Assembly (NCBI GenBank): GCA_937141935.1
Contig: CAKZQS010000018.1
Coordinates: 1 to 64,000 of the forward strand
Length of the DNA stretch: 64,000 nt
Reading direction: 5' to 3'
From: an uncultured Ectothiorhodospiraceae bacterium
GTDB taxonomy: Bacteria > Pseudomonadota > Gammaproteobacteria > Nevskiales > Oceanococcaceae
Shown here: one piece after another, positions 19,223 to 27,008 of the stretch
Layout of the letters: every line of letters begins with the position of its first letter
Position numbering within the stretch: the first letter of the stretch is position 1
The notes under the pieces: generated by a model
What the model saw: the letters and a program-made list of their open reading frames with translations, nothing else
Told to the model about the DNA's origin: nothing
Databases searched by the model: none
Program-made: the position numbers and the translations under genes

Positions 19223-20434
19223 CTAGAAGCGCCAGGCCGCCATCAGCGTCAGCGCCGACCAGTGGCGCTCGGCCGCGCCGCTGGCGTAGTCGGGGTTGTC
19301 CAGCGGGTTTACCCACAGCGCGCCGTCAACGATATGCACCTCGGCCCACACGCCCCACTGCGGGCGCGGGCTGTATTGCGCGCCCAGGGTGAAGTCGCGA
19401 CCGAAGAAGTAATGCCGCGGCAGGCCGGTTTCGCGGCTTTGGCGCTGGCCGCCGCGGTCCTGCAACTCGCGCTGGCGCTCGTCGTAGCGCGCCAGCAGCG
19501 ACCAGCGCTCGCTGAGCCGGTACACGCTTTGCAGGTAGAAGCCGACCGAATCCTGGTCGATCTGCGAACTGACGGCTGGGTGGCTGATCAGGTCGTCGAG
19601 GCGGATGCGCCGGCGCACGATTTCGGCCGTCCACGAGATGCGCTCCCGGTTGTGCTCGGCCGACAAAAACAGCTGGTCCAGGCGGAAGTCGCCGGCCATG
19701 TCGAAGACCTGTTCATCCTGCGGGCTGTAACGCAGGCCCGCGGTGCCCAGCGTCAGCGCGATGCGCCAGCGGCCGCCGCCGATGTCGTCGCCCAGGCGCA
19801 GCGTGGCGCCATCCTCGATGCGAAAGCGCCCGCGCGAGGGGTTGCGCAGGATCGAGATCGCCGCCGTGTCTTCCAGGCGCGAATCGACCAGCGCCTGCAG
19901 CTGCCAGTTCAGCGCGTGCGCGCCGGTGTAGAAGTCGCCATAGACCGAGGCGCCCCAGCTGGAGAAATAGCCAAAGGCGCGGGCGCCGTCGTTGTCCAGG
20001 TAGACCGACTGCGGCAGCAGCACGCTGGGCCGCGAGAAGATCGCGTCGCGCGAATCGTTGTAAAAGCCAAAGGGCAGCTTGAGCTTGCCGCCGCGCAAAC
20101 CCACCCGCTTGCGCGGGCCCTGGAACACGACGAAGTCGGCCAGCAGGTAGTCCAGCGTCAGGTCTTCCTCGGTCACCTCGCCCTGTTGCACCGAGGCCAC
20201 TTGCGCCGCCAGCAGGCCGCGGGGCGTTGGCCGCCAGGAGGCATTGAGGCCGATCTCGCGAAAATCGAAGCTGCCGCCGCCGTTCTGCGATTCGCCGTTG
20301 AGGTTATTGCCCTCGCTCAGCGTCCAGCCCTGCGCGGCAAAGCCATGCAGCTGCCATTCGCCGGCCAGGGCCGGCGCGGCCAGCAGGGCGCCGAGCAGCG
20401 CGGCGGCCAGCATGGACAGGGGTCTAGCGGACAT
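19223..20434 (-). CDS. Outer-membrane beta-barrel (porin-like) protein
   Basis: The ATG at 20434 gives a signal peptide (MSARPLSMLAAALLGALLAAPALA) and 403 residues ending in Phe (LTLMAAWRF), the usual C-terminal signal of outer-membrane barrels. The body alternates polar and hydrophobic residues, with GGKLKLPFGFYNDSRDAIFSRPSVLLPQSVY resembling the first strands of porin-like families. The start overlaps the 3' end of the PstS-like gene by 11 bases, so the two are coupled. The open frame continues upstream to 20794 but that part is the shadow of the neighbour. The substrate is unknown. Confidence 0.8.
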   Translation of the reverse strand: MSARPLSMLAAALLGALLAAPALAGEWQLHGFAAQGWTLSEGNNLNGESQNGGGSFDFREIGLNASWRPTPRGLLAAQVASVQQGEVTEEDLTLDYLLADFVVFQGPRKRVGLRGGKLKLPFGFYNDSRDAIFSRPSVLLPQSVYLDNDGARAFGYFSSWGASVYGDFYTGAHALNWQLQALVDSRLEDTAAISILRNPSRGRFRIEDGATLRLGDDIGGGRWRIALTLGTAGLRYSPQDEQVFDMAGDFRLDQLFLSAEHNRERISWTAEIVRRRIRLDDLISHPAVSSQIDQDSVGFYLQSVYRLSERWSLLARYDERQRELQDRGGQRQSRETGLPRHYFFGRDFTLGAQYSPRPQWGVWAEVHIVDGALWVNPLDNPDYASGAAERHWSALTLMAAWRF

Positions 20435-20876
20435 CGAGAATCCTTGCGGCGTGGGCTGCGGCCTCGGGCGCCGAGTCATCCGGAACATAGCCGATAGCGC
20501 CCGGCGTGGTGGCGACCTCCCGGCGCATCGCTTCGATGGACGGCACCCGGGTCGGGCGCTGGCCGGTGCCCGAATACACGAGGCGATCCCAGGATTGCTC
20601 CAGTTGGTAGGGGTAGGTGCGCAGCTGGGTGCGGCAGAACTGCGCATGCAGCGGGTGGTCCGCCTCCAGCACGAATACCCGCACCGGCTGGCCATCCGGC
20701 CAGATGCGGACGCGCATGCCGAAGATGCCGCGCAGCAGCGAGCGGCTGATGTCGTCCTGCGCCACGTCGGGGTGCACGATGACCTTCGCGGCATCCTCTT
20801 CGGCGAGCGCGGGCGCCGCCCACAGGGGCACGACCGCCAGTGCGGCAGCGAGCAGCCATGAGCTCCAGCGCTTCAT
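20424..20876 (-). CDS. Small periplasmic PstS-like substrate-binding-domain protein
   Basis: ATG 20876 gives a signal peptide (MKRWSSWLLAAALAVVPLWAAPALA) and 150 residues. The mature part has features of phosphate-type binding proteins: ISRSLLRGIFGMRVRIWPDG, QFCRTQLR, WDRLVYSGTGQRP and the C-terminal TTPGAIGYV. At about 125 mature residues it is only about half of a PstS, and there are no pst transporter genes nearby, so transport is unlikely. It heads the operon with the barrel and PAS sensor, which suggests a sensing or ligand-presenting role (inference). Confidence 0.75.
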   Translation of the reverse strand: MKRWSSWLLAAALAVVPLWAAPALAEEDAAKVIVHPDVAQDDISRSLLRGIFGMRVRIWPDGQPVRVFVLEADHPLHAQFCRTQLRTYPYQLEQSWDRLVYSGTGQRPTRVPSIEAMRREVATTPGAIGYVPDDSAPEAAAHAARILDVR

Positions 20877-20953
20877 CCCCCAAAGGTCTCCTCTGCATGG
20901 CCTCGCCGCGCAGGGCCTGCCGCCTGTGGCTGCGGCTCGGCTATGCTGCGGAC

Positions 20954-22684
20954 ATGGACGCAGGTCTGGATGATACGCGAGCGCAGGCCGCACTTCGACG
21001 GGCAGCGCTGGCGCACTACGCGGCGCGGGGTACGCGCGACGCGGTGCTGGTGCTCGACGAGCGGGATCAGGTGCGCTATGCCAATCGCCGCGCACGCCGC
21101 ATGGCCGGTGACGACGGGCTGGCGCTGGAAGGCCGTGAACTCGCCGCCATCGTGCCGGCCGGGGTGGACGGCCAGCGCCTGCTGGATGCGGTGTCGCTGG
21201 CGCGCGGGCAGGGCCGCAGCAGCCGTTTGCGCGTGGCCCGCGAGGGTCGTCGCGAGCTGCGCATTGCCGCGCACCCGATTCATGAGCCCGGCGCCCGCGG
21301 GGTGTTGCTGGTGGTGCGCACGCGGCGCGTGGCGCGTGTGGAAGGCGTGCCCACGGCCGCCGACCTCGACCCGCTGACCGGCCTGGTCAACCGCCGCGGC
21401 TTCGAGCGGGCGCTGGCGCGCCTGCTGCGCGACGTGGAGGAGCGCGGCGGCGAGCATGCGCTGTGCTACCTGGATCTGGACGACTTCAAGATCGTCAACG
21501 ACAGCTGCGGTCACGCGGCCGGCGATGCGCTGCTGCGGCAGCTGCCCGGCCTGCTGGACCCGGTTGTGCGCGAGGGCGACGTGATCGCGCGGCTGGGCGG
21601 CGACGAGTTTGGCGTGCTGCTGCGCAATTGCAGCCTGGAGAACGCAGGCCGTGTGGCCGAGGCGCTGCGCGATGCGGTGCGCGGCTTCCGCTTTGCCTGG
21701 CAGACGCGCACCTTCAGCATCGGCGTGGGCATAGGCGTCGTGGCCATCACCCAGGGCGCCGAGGATGCCGACACTCTGCTGCGCGATGCCGACACCGCCT
21801 GCTACACGGCCAAGGAGACCGGCCGCAACATCGTGCATGTGGCGCCGCCACGGCAGCTGGCGGTGGTGCGCAACCGCGGCGAGCGCCGCTGGGCCCAGCG
21901 GCTGCGCAGCGCGCTGGACGAGGACGAGGGCTTTGAGCTGCATTACCAGAGCCTGCATCGCCTGGGCCCCGGGCCCAGCACCGAAGGCGAGGCCCGCCAC
22001 CACGAGCTGCTGCTGCGGCTGCGTGATGCCGAGGGGCAGCCCATCCTGCCCGGCGCCTTTTTGTCCACGGCGGCGCGCCATGGGCTGATGCCGCAGCTCG
22101 ACCAGTGGGTGATCCGCCATGGGCTGACGCAGGTCGCACGGCTGCTGCGCGGGCCCGCGGCGGGGCATGTGTTCTCGCTGAACATCTCCGGTCGCTCGCT
22201 GGGCGAGGCCGATACGCTGGCCACCATCCGCGAGGTGCTGGTCGAGCAGGCCCTGGACCCGGCCGCAATCGCCTTCGAGGTGCAGGAGACCGCGGCCAGC
22301 CTGAACCTGGGCGCCGCGCTGCATTTCATGCGCGAGCTCAAGGCCCTGGGTTGCCGGCTGGTGCTGGATGATTTCGGCTCCGGCGTGTCCAGTTTTTCCT
22401 ACCTGAAGAACCTGCCGGTGGATCTGATCAAGATCGACGGCAGCATCGTGCAGGACCTGCTGGGCAGTCGCGTGGACGAGGCCATCGTGCGCGCCTGCAA
22501 CGATGTGGCCCATTGCCTGGGCATTGCCACGGTGGCCGAGTCGGTTGAAAGCGACGCCCAGCTCGCGCTGCTGCGCGACATGGGGCTGAACTACGCGCAG
22601 GGTTTTGTTTACGACCGGCCGCGGCCGCTGGCGGACTTCGCCGCGGCGCCGGAAGCGCCGCTGCTGTTGCAGACCTCGGCCTAG
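20954..22684 (+). CDS. PAS-GGDEF-EAL protein (cyclic-di-GMP turnover)
   Basis: ATG 20954 gives 576 residues. An N-terminal PAS-like domain (VLVLDERDQVRYANRRARRM) precedes a GGDEF domain with the intact motif at 215-219 (RLGGDEFG) and an RxxD inhibitory site at 206-209, so cyclase activity with product inhibition is plausible. In the EAL domain the motif reads Glu351-Leu-Leu; LNISG, DDFGSG, IKIDGSIV and AESVES are kept, so phosphodiesterase activity is possible. There is no membrane span. The gene is divergent from the PstS-like/barrel/PAS operon, and its start is 77 bases from that operon's first start codon. Confidence 0.9.
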   Translation: MDAGLDDTRAQAALRRAALAHYAARGTRDAVLVLDERDQVRYANRRARRMAGDDGLALEGRELAAIVPAGVDGQRLLDAVSLARGQGRSSRLRVAREGRRELRIAAHPIHEPGARGVLLVVRTRRVARVEGVPTAADLDPLTGLVNRRGFERALARLLRDVEERGGEHALCYLDLDDFKIVNDSCGHAAGDALLRQLPGLLDPVVREGDVIARLGGDEFGVLLRNCSLENAGRVAEALRDAVRGFRFAWQTRTFSIGVGIGVVAITQGAEDADTLLRDADTACYTAKETGRNIVHVAPPRQLAVVRNRGERRWAQRLRSALDEDEGFELHYQSLHRLGPGPSTEGEARHHELLLRLRDAEGQPILPGAFLSTAARHGLMPQLDQWVIRHGLTQVARLLRGPAAGHVFSLNISGRSLGEADTLATIREVLVEQALDPAAIAFEVQETAASLNLGAALHFMRELKALGCRLVLDDFGSGVSSFSYLKNLPVDLIKIDGSIVQDLLGSRVDEAIVRACNDVAHCLGIATVAESVESDAQLALLRDMGLNYAQGFVYDRPRPLADFAAAPEAPLLLQTSA

Positions 22685-22721
22685 CGCAAGCCGCGGCCGC
22701 GCGGGGTCACGGGGCGCCGGA

Positions 22722-23495
22722 CTAGAGCCCGCCGCCGGCGATAAAGCCGCCGTCCACCGTCAGCGTGGTGCCGTTGGCATAGGCGCTGGCCGGCGCGGCG
22801 AAGTACAGCACCGCCGGGGCGATCTCCTCGGGCTCGGCATAGCGCTGCGCCGGGATGTGCGGCAGCATTTTTTCCAGCAGCGCCTCGTTGCGGGTCAGCG
22901 CGGAGGCGAACTTGGTGTCGGTCAGGCCCGGCAGCACCGCATTGCAGCGGATGCCAAAGCCGGCGCACTCCTTGGCGAAGACCTGCGTCATGTTGATGAC
23001 GGCCGCCTTGGTGATCGAGTAAATGCCCTGGTGCATGCCCGGCTTGAGGCCATTGATCGAGGCGATGTTGACGATGCTGCCGCCGCCCTGCGCCTTCATC
23101 TGTCGGCCGGCGAGCTGGCTGAGCACGAAGTAGCCGCGCAGGTTGACCTGCAGCGTCTTGTCGATGGCCTCCAGCGGCGTGTCGAGCACGTTGCCGAAGA
23201 AGGGGTTGGCGGCGGCGTTGTTGACCAGCACGTCCAGCCGGCCGCGCGCTGCCACGATGTCCTGTACCAGCGTCTCCATGGCCTCAATGTCGCCGGCGTG
23301 GCAGGCCATGGCGGTGGCTTCGCCGCCGTCCTCGCGGATGGCCCGGGCCACGGTTTCGCAGGCCTCCTGGCGGCGGCTGGATACGATGACATGCGCGCCG
23401 TGCGCCGCCAGCAGGCGGGCTGTGGCCTCGCCAATGCCGCGGGAAGAGCCGGTGACGAGCGCGGTTTGCCCGCGCAGATCAAACAGTGCGTCCAT
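22722..23495 (-). CDS. SDR family oxidoreductase
   Basis: A classical short-chain dehydrogenase of 257 residues: cofactor motif VTGSSRGIGEA, NNAAANPF, the catalytic serine in NIASINGL, and YSITKAA carrying the Tyr-x-x-x-Lys pair. The end, GTTLTVDGGFIAGGGL, is typical. Arg in SSRRQEA behind the second strand suggests NADP(H). It is convergent with the GGDEF-EAL gene with a 37-base gap. The substrate is not predictable; a role in lipid or terpenoid alcohol metabolism is only conjecture. Confidence 0.88.
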   Translation of the reverse strand: MDALFDLRGQTALVTGSSRGIGEATARLLAAHGAHVIVSSRRQEACETVARAIREDGGEATAMACHAGDIEAMETLVQDIVAARGRLDVLVNNAAANPFFGNVLDTPLEAIDKTLQVNLRGYFVLSQLAGRQMKAQGGGSIVNIASINGLKPGMHQGIYSITKAAVINMTQVFAKECAGFGIRCNAVLPGLTDTKFASALTRNEALLEKMLPHIPAQRYAEPEEIAPAVLYFAAPASAYANGTTLTVDGGFIAGGGL

Positions 23496-23538
23496 GGGGT
23501 GTCCTGTGCGTGAAGAGGGGCGCGCCGAGCCCGTCGGG

Positions 23539-23606
23539 GCCGGTCAGCCGGACCGGCGGGGCGTCGCCCGAGAAGGGGCGCCGGCGTCCGCGGGGACGCC
23601 GGCGCC
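23539..23606 (-). terminator. Two hairpins downstream of the repeat-rich membrane protein gene
   Basis: A perfect 13-bp stem with a 4-base loop (GGCGCCGGCGTCC / GGACGCCGGCGCC) lies at 23577-23606, and a 7-bp stem (GCCGGTC / GACCGGC) at 23539-23557. They follow the stop of the minus-strand gene at 23633. There is only CCCCTTCTC rather than a U-run after the main stem, so termination strength is uncertain. Confidence 0.5.
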
Positions 23607-23632
23607 GCTGTGGTCGCTGCGGCGAGGCGGCC

Positions 23633-24643
23633 TTAGTTGACGATGGCCGGCCCGCTGCGAGTGCGCTCCAGGCTGCGGCCGCTGCGGCTGGGCAGGCCCT
23701 GCTGCAGCTCCAGCGTGTATTCGCCGGGGCGCAGGTCGCCGATGTAGATCAGGTTCGGGTTCTGGCCCGACTTCCAGGTGCCCTGCACGGTGCGGCCGCG
23801 CGGGTCGGTGAGGCGGATGAAGGGCTGTGCGCTGCGTGGGTCGATCGGGTCGGCGAACAGGATCGCCAGCCCGTGGGCGGCCACCGAGCTGTCCAGCGGG
23901 CCGACGAAGCGGACGGTCAGCTCGTCGCCGCCCTGCGTGTCCACCCACCAGGCGCGCAGCGCCGAAGTCGAACGCCGCGGCGCGGCGGTCGGCTCGGCAG
24001 TGGGCTCGGCCTTGCGGGTCGGCGCGGCCGTGGGCTCGCTGCGCGCCGTGGCCGCGGGCTTGGGCTGCGCGCTGGGTTTGGCTGTCGGTTCGGCCGTGGG
24101 CTCCGGCGTCGGTTCCGGGGTGGGCTCCGGAGTCGGTTCCGGAGTCGGCTCGGGTGTGGGCTCGGCGGTGGGCCGCGGCGTGTCCGCGTCCGCGTCGCTC
24201 TGCGCGGCCGCGGCGGCCGATTCGGCCAGCGCATCGGCGTATTCGGGGTCGGCCTCGTCATCCGGCGCGGCGTCGCCGGCGGCCATGTCGGTGTCGGCGC
24301 CGGGATCGGTATTGGGATCGGTATCGGCATCCGGGTCGGCGGCCGGATCAGCATCCGCGTCAGAGCCCGCACTGGCGGGAGGCGGCAGGCTCGAGCTGGG
24401 GGCCAGAGCCGTGCGGGGCAATGCCCGCACGGTGTCCATGGCCTCGATGCCCCGGACGGAGTTCGACGAATACAGATCCTGCAAGCTGGTTTCGGTATCC
24501 GAACCCTTTTGCGTATCCGCATCGCCAAGGACCAGCCCGAGTCCGAAGTAGGTAGCCGCCGCGACCAGCGCGATGGCGACCGCCGTCAGAATCAGGCCGC
24601 TCCAGTTCGTCGGGACAACAGTATCTCCCCCAGCAGCTGCCAT
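23633..24643 (-). CDS. Membrane-anchored protein with Pro-Glu-Thr repeats and an Ig-like C-terminal domain
   Basis: The 336-residue protein has one membrane span (15-38), an Asp/Ala-rich stretch, a tract of repeated Glu-Pro-Thr-Pro units and a C-terminal domain of about 95 residues beginning ALRAWWVD. That domain ([44 protein letters not shown]) looks like the first macroglobulin/Ig-like domain of bacterial alpha-2-macroglobulins, standing alone. The tract probably spans the periplasm as a stiff spacer. The function is not known; no partner gene is obvious. The domain assignment is from pattern only. Confidence 0.7.
   Translation of the reverse strand: MAAAGGDTVVPTNWSGLILTAVAIALVAAATYFGLGLVLGDADTQKGSDTETSLQDLYSSNSVRGIEAMDTVRALPRTALAPSSSLPPPASAGSDADADPAADPDADTDPNTDPGADTDMAAGDAAPDDEADPEYADALAESAAAAAQSDADADTPRPTAEPTPEPTPEPTPEPTPEPTPEPTAEPTAKPSAQPKPAATARSEPTAAPTRKAEPTAEPTAAPRRSTSALRAWWVDTQGGDELTVRFVGPLDSSVAAHGLAILFADPIDPRSAQPFIRLTDPRGRTVQGTWKSGQNPNLIYIGDLRPGEYTLELQQGLPSRSGRSLERTRSGPAIVN
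24099..24177 (-). repeat. 12-bp tandem repeat encoding Glu-Pro-Thr-Pro
   Basis: On the minus strand the coding sequence repeats a 12-base unit encoding Thr-Pro-Glu-Pro or Thr-Ala-Glu-Pro about seven times. Third positions vary, so the repeat is under protein-level selection or is old. Confidence 0.75.
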
Positions 24644-24744
24644 TGAGTCCTCCTTGGGCAGTTATAGTCACCGGCGCCCCAGTGCAGTGCGCCGCTGGGG
24701 ACTATGGTCGAAGCCCCAAAGCGCGTCAAACCGGGCCCTTCCCC

Positions 24745-24750
24745 TACAAT
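24745..24750 (+). promoter_or_regulatory. ribA: Candidate -10 element of ribA
   Basis: TACAAT matches the sigma-70 -10 consensus at five of six positions and stands 28 bases before the GTG start of ribA, in the divergent gap 24644-24777. No clear -35 hexamer is seen at 16-18 bases upstream. Confidence 0.4.
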
Positions 24751-24777
24751 GGGCGGATTCCCCACGCCGCTATCGCC

Positions 24778-25383
24778 GTGCCCGCGACGCCCCCGCCCGT
24801 CTTTCAGGCCCAGAGCCTGCTGCCCACGCCCCACGGCGTGTTCGACATGCAGGTCCATGTGGATGCGCAGGGCCAGGAGCATGTGGCGCTGAGCAAGGGG
24901 CGCTGGGAGGAGGGCGAGCCGGTGCTGCTGCGGCTGCATTCGGAATGCCTGACCGGCGATGCCTTCGGCAGCCTGCGCTGCGACTGCGGCGAGCAGCTGC
25001 AGGCTGCGCTGCAGCAGATCGCCAAGGAAGGCCGCGGGATCCTGCTGTACCTGCGCCAGGAGGGTCGTGGCATCGGCCTGACCAACAAGATCCGCGCCTA
25101 TGCGCTGCAGGATCAGGGCGCCGATACCGTCGAGGCCAATGAGCAGTTGGGCTTTGCCGCCGATCACCGCCAGTACCACACCGCGCTGGAGATGCTGCGG
25201 GCATTGGGCGTGCGCCGTGTCCGCCTGCTGACCAACAACCCGCGCAAGATCAACGCGCTGGAAGAGGGCGGCATCGAGATCTGCGAGCGCCTGCCGCTCA
25301 GCGGCTATGCCAACCCCTACAACACCGCCTACCTGTCGACCAAGGCGCGCAAGCTCGGCCACCTCTTCGAGCAGGGCGAATAA
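24778..25383 (+). CDS. ribA: GTP cyclohydrolase II
   Basis: RibA opens GTP to start riboflavin synthesis. From GTG 24778 the product has 201 residues, the normal length of stand-alone RibA; a farther start at 24643 would add 45 residues with no family match. The zinc ligands are Cys57, Cys68 and Cys70 ([20 protein letters not shown]), followed by [17 protein letters not shown] and LTNNPRKI. It is not fused to ribB. pyrD follows after 30 bases. Confidence 0.96.
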   Translation: MPATPPPVFQAQSLLPTPHGVFDMQVHVDAQGQEHVALSKGRWEEGEPVLLRLHSECLTGDAFGSLRCDCGEQLQAALQQIAKEGRGILLYLRQEGRGIGLTNKIRAYALQDQGADTVEANEQLGFAADHRQYHTALEMLRALGVRRVRLLTNNPRKINALEEGGIEICERLPLSGYANPYNTAYLSTKARKLGHLFEQGE

Positions 25384-25413
25384 CACGCCGCGGCGCGGCC
25401 GCAAGGATCAGCG

Positions 25414-26430
25414 ATGCTCTATCACCTGGGGCGCAAGGCCCTGTTCCAGCTCGATGCCGAAACGGCGCACTTCGCCACGGTGCAGATGCTCAAGCGCGCC
25501 CCGCGGTTGCAGGGGGCGCTGCTGGGCCAGCGCCTGCAGGCCCCGCGCGAGGTCATGGGCCTGCGATTCCCCAACCCGGTCGGCGTGGCCGCCGGCCTGG
25601 ACAAGAACGGCGAGGCGATCGAGGGGCTGTTTGCGCTGGGCTTTGGCTTTGTCGAGGTGGGCACGGTCACGCCGCGGCCGCAGGCGGGCAACCCGCGGCC
25701 GCGCGTCTTTCGCCTGGAGGCCGATGAGGCCATCGTCAATCGCCTGGGTTTCAACAACGAGGGGGTCGATGCGCTGTGCCGGCGCGTCGAGCGCCTGCGC
25801 CGCCGGCCGGGCCCGCTGGGCATCAATATCGGCAAGAACGCCGACACGCCCATCGAGAGCGCGGTGGACGACTACCTGCTGGCGCTGGAAAAGGTCTACG
25901 CGCTGGCCGACTACGTGACCTGCAACATCAGCTCGCCCAACACCAAAAACCTGCGCGATCTGCAGTCGCCGGAGGCGCTGGAGCGCTTCGTGGGCACGCT
26001 GGTCGAGCGCGCCGAGCAGCTGGCCGGGCGCCATGGCAAGCGGCCGCTGGCGGTCAAGATCGCGCCGGACAACAGCCCGGAGCAGCTGCAGGCCATCGCG
26101 CGGGTGCTGGGCGCCAGCGGCGTGGATGCGGTGATTGCCACCAACACCACCGTCAGCCGCCCGCCCGACCTGCGCGACAGCGCCCAGGCGGGGGAGAGCG
26201 GCGGGTTGTCCGGCCGCCCGCTGTGCCGGTTGGCCGAGAGCCAGCTGGCCCAGCTGCGCGCGCAGCTGGACCGCCGCGTCGCGATCATCGGTGTGGGCGG
26301 CATCCACGACGAGGCCAGCGCCGCGCGCCGCTATGCGGCCGGCGCCGATCTGCTGCAGGTCTACACCGGCTTCGTCTACCGCGGCCCGGCGCTGCTGCGG
26401 GAGGCCGTGCGCGCCGCGCGCGCGGGCTGA
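25414..26430 (+). CDS. pyrD: Dihydroorotate dehydrogenase (quinone), class 2
   Basis: PyrD oxidises dihydroorotate to orotate and passes electrons to quinones at the inner membrane. The 338 residues include the N-terminal membrane-associating helices found only in class 2 (LFQLDAETAHFATVQMLK), AAGLDKNGEAIEGLF, the catalytic-serine motif NISSPNT (171-177), and the FMN phosphate site near GVGGIHDEASA. Its length and N-terminus rule out class 1. A strong hairpin follows 12 bases after the stop. Confidence 0.97.
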   Translation: MLYHLGRKALFQLDAETAHFATVQMLKRAPRLQGALLGQRLQAPREVMGLRFPNPVGVAAGLDKNGEAIEGLFALGFGFVEVGTVTPRPQAGNPRPRVFRLEADEAIVNRLGFNNEGVDALCRRVERLRRRPGPLGINIGKNADTPIESAVDDYLLALEKVYALADYVTCNISSPNTKNLRDLQSPEALERFVGTLVERAEQLAGRHGKRPLAVKIAPDNSPEQLQAIARVLGASGVDAVIATNTTVSRPPDLRDSAQAGESGGLSGRPLCRLAESQLAQLRAQLDRRVAIIGVGGIHDEASAARRYAAGADLLQVYTGFVYRGPALLREAVRAARAG

Positions 26431-26435
26431 GGCGC

Positions 26436-26472
26436 AAAAAAAACGCGCCGCGGCATGCACCGCGGCGCGTTT
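26436..26472 (-). terminator. Intrinsic terminator between pyrD and the SCP2 gene
   Basis: A perfect 13-bp stem (AAACGCGCCGCGG / CCGCGGCGCGTTT, 26441-26472, loop CATGCA) is preceded by an eight-A run. Read on the minus strand this is a G+C-rich hairpin followed by a U-run, a strong Rho-independent terminator for the gene at 26510-26827. On the plus strand only three U follow, so it may also slow transcription from pyrD. Confidence 0.85.
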
Positions 26473-26509
26473 GGACATCCGGGCGGGGCCGCTGGCCCCG
26501 GCGCGTTGC

Positions 26510-26827
26510 TCAGGCGGCGCGGTTGATGTCGAAGATCGAGCCCAGGCGCTGGGCGAACATCATGTCGCCTTCCAGCTGCACCTTGCCCGTCATGAAGGCG
26601 GTCATGCCGTCCAGTTCTCCGGTCAGCAGGTCGCGCATATCGTCGTCGGCCATCGTGATCGTCACGGTCGGGTCCGAGGCGGTGCCATCTGTAACCGTCG
26701 CGGCGCCATCGGCGATGGTCACGTAGCGCGGCGTGCTCGCGTTGAACTGCACCACGGCGTCGACGCCGGCGGCACCGTCGGGGTCCACGGCCGACGGCAT
26801 CTTCTCGAAGATCTCATCCAGGGTCAT
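26510..26827 (-). CDS. SCP2 sterol-binding domain protein
   Basis: ATG 26827 (MTLDEIFEKMPSAVDPD) gives 105 residues that consist of one SCP2-type lipid-binding domain: VVQFNAS, YVTIADGAATV, VTITMADDDMRDLLTGEL and TAFMTGKVQLEGDMMFAQRLGSIF. Such proteins bind sterols, fatty acids or acyl-CoAs. Upstream in-frame starts add an Arg-rich stretch and are rejected. It is divergent from a serine hydrolase and close to the atu cluster, so carriage of isoprenoid or acyl-CoA ligands is a reasonable guess. Confidence 0.9.
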   Translation of the reverse strand: MTLDEIFEKMPSAVDPDGAAGVDAVVQFNASTPRYVTIADGAATVTDGTASDPTVTITMADDDMRDLLTGELDGMTAFMTGKVQLEGDMMFAQRLGSIFDINRAA

Positions 26828-27008
26828 AGCCTTTCTCGCTTGGTAGTTGCTCGGGCCGCCACTGCGGCGACGAGCGCGAGTGTAGCCCTGACCGTCGCCG
26901 CGCGCCAAGTTGCGGTAAGGATGATTGTTTGCTGCAACGCAAGGTCAAGCGCGGTGCTATCTTTGCCCGCTGGCCGGACCCTGTTCCGGAGACAGCACAA
27001 GGGTAAGA

